DNA of 64,000 nucleotides, taken from Varroa destructor. Its lineage: Eukaryota > Arthropoda > Arachnida > Mesostigmata > Varroidae. Both the position numbers and the translations under genes were made by a program. This document shows, in pieces, positions 61,312 to 64,000 of this stretch (positions within the stretch are counted from its first letter, which is position 1; each line of letters starts with the position of its first letter). The notes under the pieces are model-generated. The model saw only the letters and a program-made list of their open reading frames with translations, made no database searches and had not been told where the DNA came from. The stretch spans positions 25,180,757-25,244,756 of the forward strand of contig NW_019211458.1 of the NCBI RefSeq assembly GCF_002443255.2, read 5' to 3'.

Positions 61312-64000
61312 ATTTCGCATATAGCTTGATAAGTGACTATACAACGACTTTACAGTATGAACTTAGGATTTCCGTAAAATAATGAAACACTTCATCACGT
61401 TATAGAGAATCTGCCAGATGAATAAATAAACAACCATCTACCGCTGAATCACCAGCCTACCAACTCTTCGTAATGATGTATACAGTATACATAGGAGTCA
61501 CAGGAATACGTACCATCATTATAACACGGTTATCGCATCGTCACTGATTCTGACGACCGAACAGTCTGGACATTTTCCGGCGCAGACAAACAGCCAGATG
61601 CGGCTCCGCGATAGTCCATTCAAGCTAACCAACTGTTTAAGTGGCTGCCGTGCTCTAACGTAGTATCTTATTGATTTGTTCAAGTGAAGTCTCGATTTCG
61701 AAAACACAGTCCAAATAGGTAGCAGTACTTCACCTTCAACCCCGTACGCAACCCGATGGTAGAAGATTAAGGAATTGGTTCGATTTTCGCCAAAGTCTCG
61801 GTAGTATACAAGACAAGCGTTACTGGGCAAACAGTCACAATGGCCCCACCTTACACTAGGGAGTGAGAGTACTTTAGGTTACTAATAATAGTATGTTCTG
61901 GGAGAAATGGTATATAGGTTTCTATGTCTTCAGATGAAGAACTGAAGCGTCTGATGTTTTTGAAAAGGTGTAATGTCCAGAAGACTAGATATTTTTTACT
62001 CGATGTTACTGGGAAACCTAATTTTGTTTGAGTAGTTAAGCGTAAGTAGGAAATACGACATGTGCAATTAAGAGTTCATGTTTTCCATATACCCGTCCAC
62101 CAATGAGCTGCTATCTACAAGAACAGAATTATTAGCGTCTATATAATCTAAGTACCTCCCAAGAAATCCGCTAATATATTATAGTTGTAGCGGTTAATGA
62201 GTTATGGAACAGGTGCCCAAAACAGACAAAACGAAGGTACACTATGCGATAGCTATGCGTGATCTTCTCATATAAGCTAATAGAGTTCGTTCTACACCTC
62301 ATAAGAGCGCACTATTTCATTGCGTTAGCTAAGCTAGGACGTTTATATTCCAACAGACGTAAGACATTTCGCCATAGGCGACGGCGAGAACAATTCGCAC
62401 GTGCTTCTAGACTCGGCCATTACGCTGTGGCTGCTGCATAATTAAAACTGTCTAGAACGTCTTGTGAAGACAACGGGGCATGTTTAAAGCCCAGCACACA
62501 AGATAACGTGCTTATATTAATAACAACAGTCGACAAGGCAAGCTGCATTAACTAAATAGTTATTTCAAGAAACAATATTGTTTAGAGAAATTTTTTGCGA
62601 CATAACATTAGTATACATTACTAATGGTCCTCAAAGGCAAGATCCGCCACAAGAGGCATGGAACGCTTTAACCTTTTAGCTCTTCATCACGATCATCTTT
62701 AAATCTAGGTCGGTCGTATTACAGCTAGATGGTTATGCTAGAACCAAAGTACAGAAAATATAAGTGAGTTTGTTAGGGAATGGAAGGGAATCTGCAACGT
62801 TCCGCACCAACACAGTAGCTTCGATGCCTAAAAAAAGGAAACGTAACTAAGGTTAAATATATAAGGTATAAACACTGCTAGTATCAAAATCTTTGAAGAG
62901 GAATATTAGCCAAGCTGTATGCGCGATCGAGAATGCTCAAGGACTGGTATCCAGCACACGATTTGCACACTAACCTAAAATATCTCGTATCGTTCAATTT
63001 CTGAGCGCTCGACATAGCCCCAACAAGTCGGCGTGCTTTGTTTTTTACAGAAATAGTTGTAACACTTTTAACGTACGGAGTTCGTCTAAAGCCTACACGA
63101 GGGTGCACCAGCGAACGTTTTCAGCTAGCACGGTCGAAATGCACATTAGCTTCCCAAGCCATCTGGTTTCTGCTTTTGTAAATCCATAACAGCTGGGAGA
63201 CAGTAGTAGTATTCTAAATTCGAAAGTCCACTTCGTTTCATGCCTAAAGCCCCTAGTCATCTAAAGCAATTCTCAACTAAGGTAGTACCAGAGGAGAAAT
63301 TAGAAACACTTATTTAGGTCCATAAAAGCTGGCTCGCCAGCCTGTTGCAAACAATGAAGAACTTCTGTTTTTTGCTGCGGCCGACAGCCTTCGTTTCGAC
63401 AAAGTAAACCTGATTTTACAAAAAGCGAAGTAGCGTGCTGTAGACGGACGTTCCCCTTCTTCGCACGCACTAGCTGTCAATCAATGTAACGAATTCAAGT
63501 AGAGCTATATAGTATAAAAATGGAGCCATGTCAAGGCGGCTAAAATGTATGTTATTGCAGAAACGAAGCTAGAAATTATTGAAATTGTCTTTAAAAGCTA
63601 CGAAATAAGAACTTAATAATAAATAATAATAATACAAATAAGGTCCTAAAGACTCCGATAATCATCAGGACCACTAGACATATAATCTCAGATAAACCTT
63701 TAAATACGAATCATTTTTAGTGCAGCTCATTCCAACACGATGCAATCTAAATATACCCTAATGATGCTCGCCTTCAAACTACAAACAACAGATGGCTGTT
63801 GGTCCCTGTTTGAAAGGTTGTGTCCACTGTCCTTTAAAACGTTTATTACCAGAATATATATACACATACATATACACAGTACAGGTGAATTCATTATTTG
63901 AGGAAGGATGCCAAATATATGATGTATGTAAAAATGAACTCTTTAAAAAATCGGGGAAGCTCAGTCCGCTCAGTGGTCCGCAGCTCAGATTTTTCTTGTA
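61312..64000. other. Mostly AT-rich gene-free DNA
   Basis: A 103-codon minus-strand frame at 61519-61830 (for example YYVRARQPLKQLVSLNGLSR) is protein-like but unrecognised. An arginine-rich plus-strand frame (62259-62441, RRKTFRHRRRREQFARASR) and a 74-codon minus frame (62884-63108) are also anonymous. No repeats or RNA genes were seen up to the window end. Confidence 0.35.

Noticed and set aside
62259..62441. Arginine-rich frame as a basic nuclear peptide
   Set aside because: It has a non-ATG start and no supporting splice or promoter signal. CGN-rich words in a short GC-rich patch explain the arginines.
1..64000. CRISPR arrays, prokaryotic operons, prophage or viral genes
   Set aside because: There are no regularly spaced repeats, no tightly packed long frames, and no recognisable phage or viral proteins. 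The sequence reads as eukaryotic non-coding DNA.

Overview
This window looks like an intergenic and/or intronic stretch of a eukaryotic nuclear genome, most likely from an arthropod. The DNA is AT-rich, with CpG not visibly depleted. It carries (TA)n microsatellites, long T tracts, isolated consensus splice sites and decayed mariner-type DNA transposons. There are no long reading frames, operons or Shine-Dalgarno-led genes. I cannot name the species; a mite or insect is a guess from the mariner content and the general look. I recognise no complete protein-coding gene and no tRNA, rRNA, snRNA or CRISPR array. The longest reading frame has 169 codons and opens at TTG.

The firmest features are mobile-element relics. 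A heavily mutated mariner on the minus strand lies at about 10.12-11.22 kb. It can be read across several frameshifts and stops from the N-terminal helix-turn-helix to the C-terminal catalytic region, with an ITR-like end. A second mariner on the plus strand (about 16.36-17.19 kb) has lost much of its catalytic core and abuts a (TA)n tract. Weaker candidates are an internally deleted transposase relic at 4.6-5.14 kb and a mariner-like C-terminus at 20.4-20.9 kb (minus).

The rest is AT-rich DNA broken by GC-richer islands near 1.3-2.4, 5.56-6.48, 7.4-8.2, 12.0-12.5, 14.9-15.5, 18.1-18.6, 36.4-37.0, 50.5-52.1, 55.1-56.4 and 59.1-59.6 kb. Several islands hold exon-like pieces bounded by splice consensus sites, but no product can be named. 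The most gene-like are a minus-strand locus at 50.15-51.41 kb, which includes an exon encoding one membrane segment and a charged tail, and a plus-strand ATG exon at 55.31-55.43 kb. A plus-strand exon at 15.30 kb has very good splice sites but looks non-coding.

Between these lie unusually good short palindromes and hairpins (20.83, 38.44, 38.62, 41.65 and 45.97 kb), a C-rich potential G-quadruplex at 41.4 kb, a three-site E2F-like cluster at 2.3 kb, and (TA)n tracts whose flanks are short direct or inverted repeats. I found no convincing undescribed biological system. The useful leads are the palindromes, the candidate minus-strand gene near 50-51 kb and the fossil transposons.
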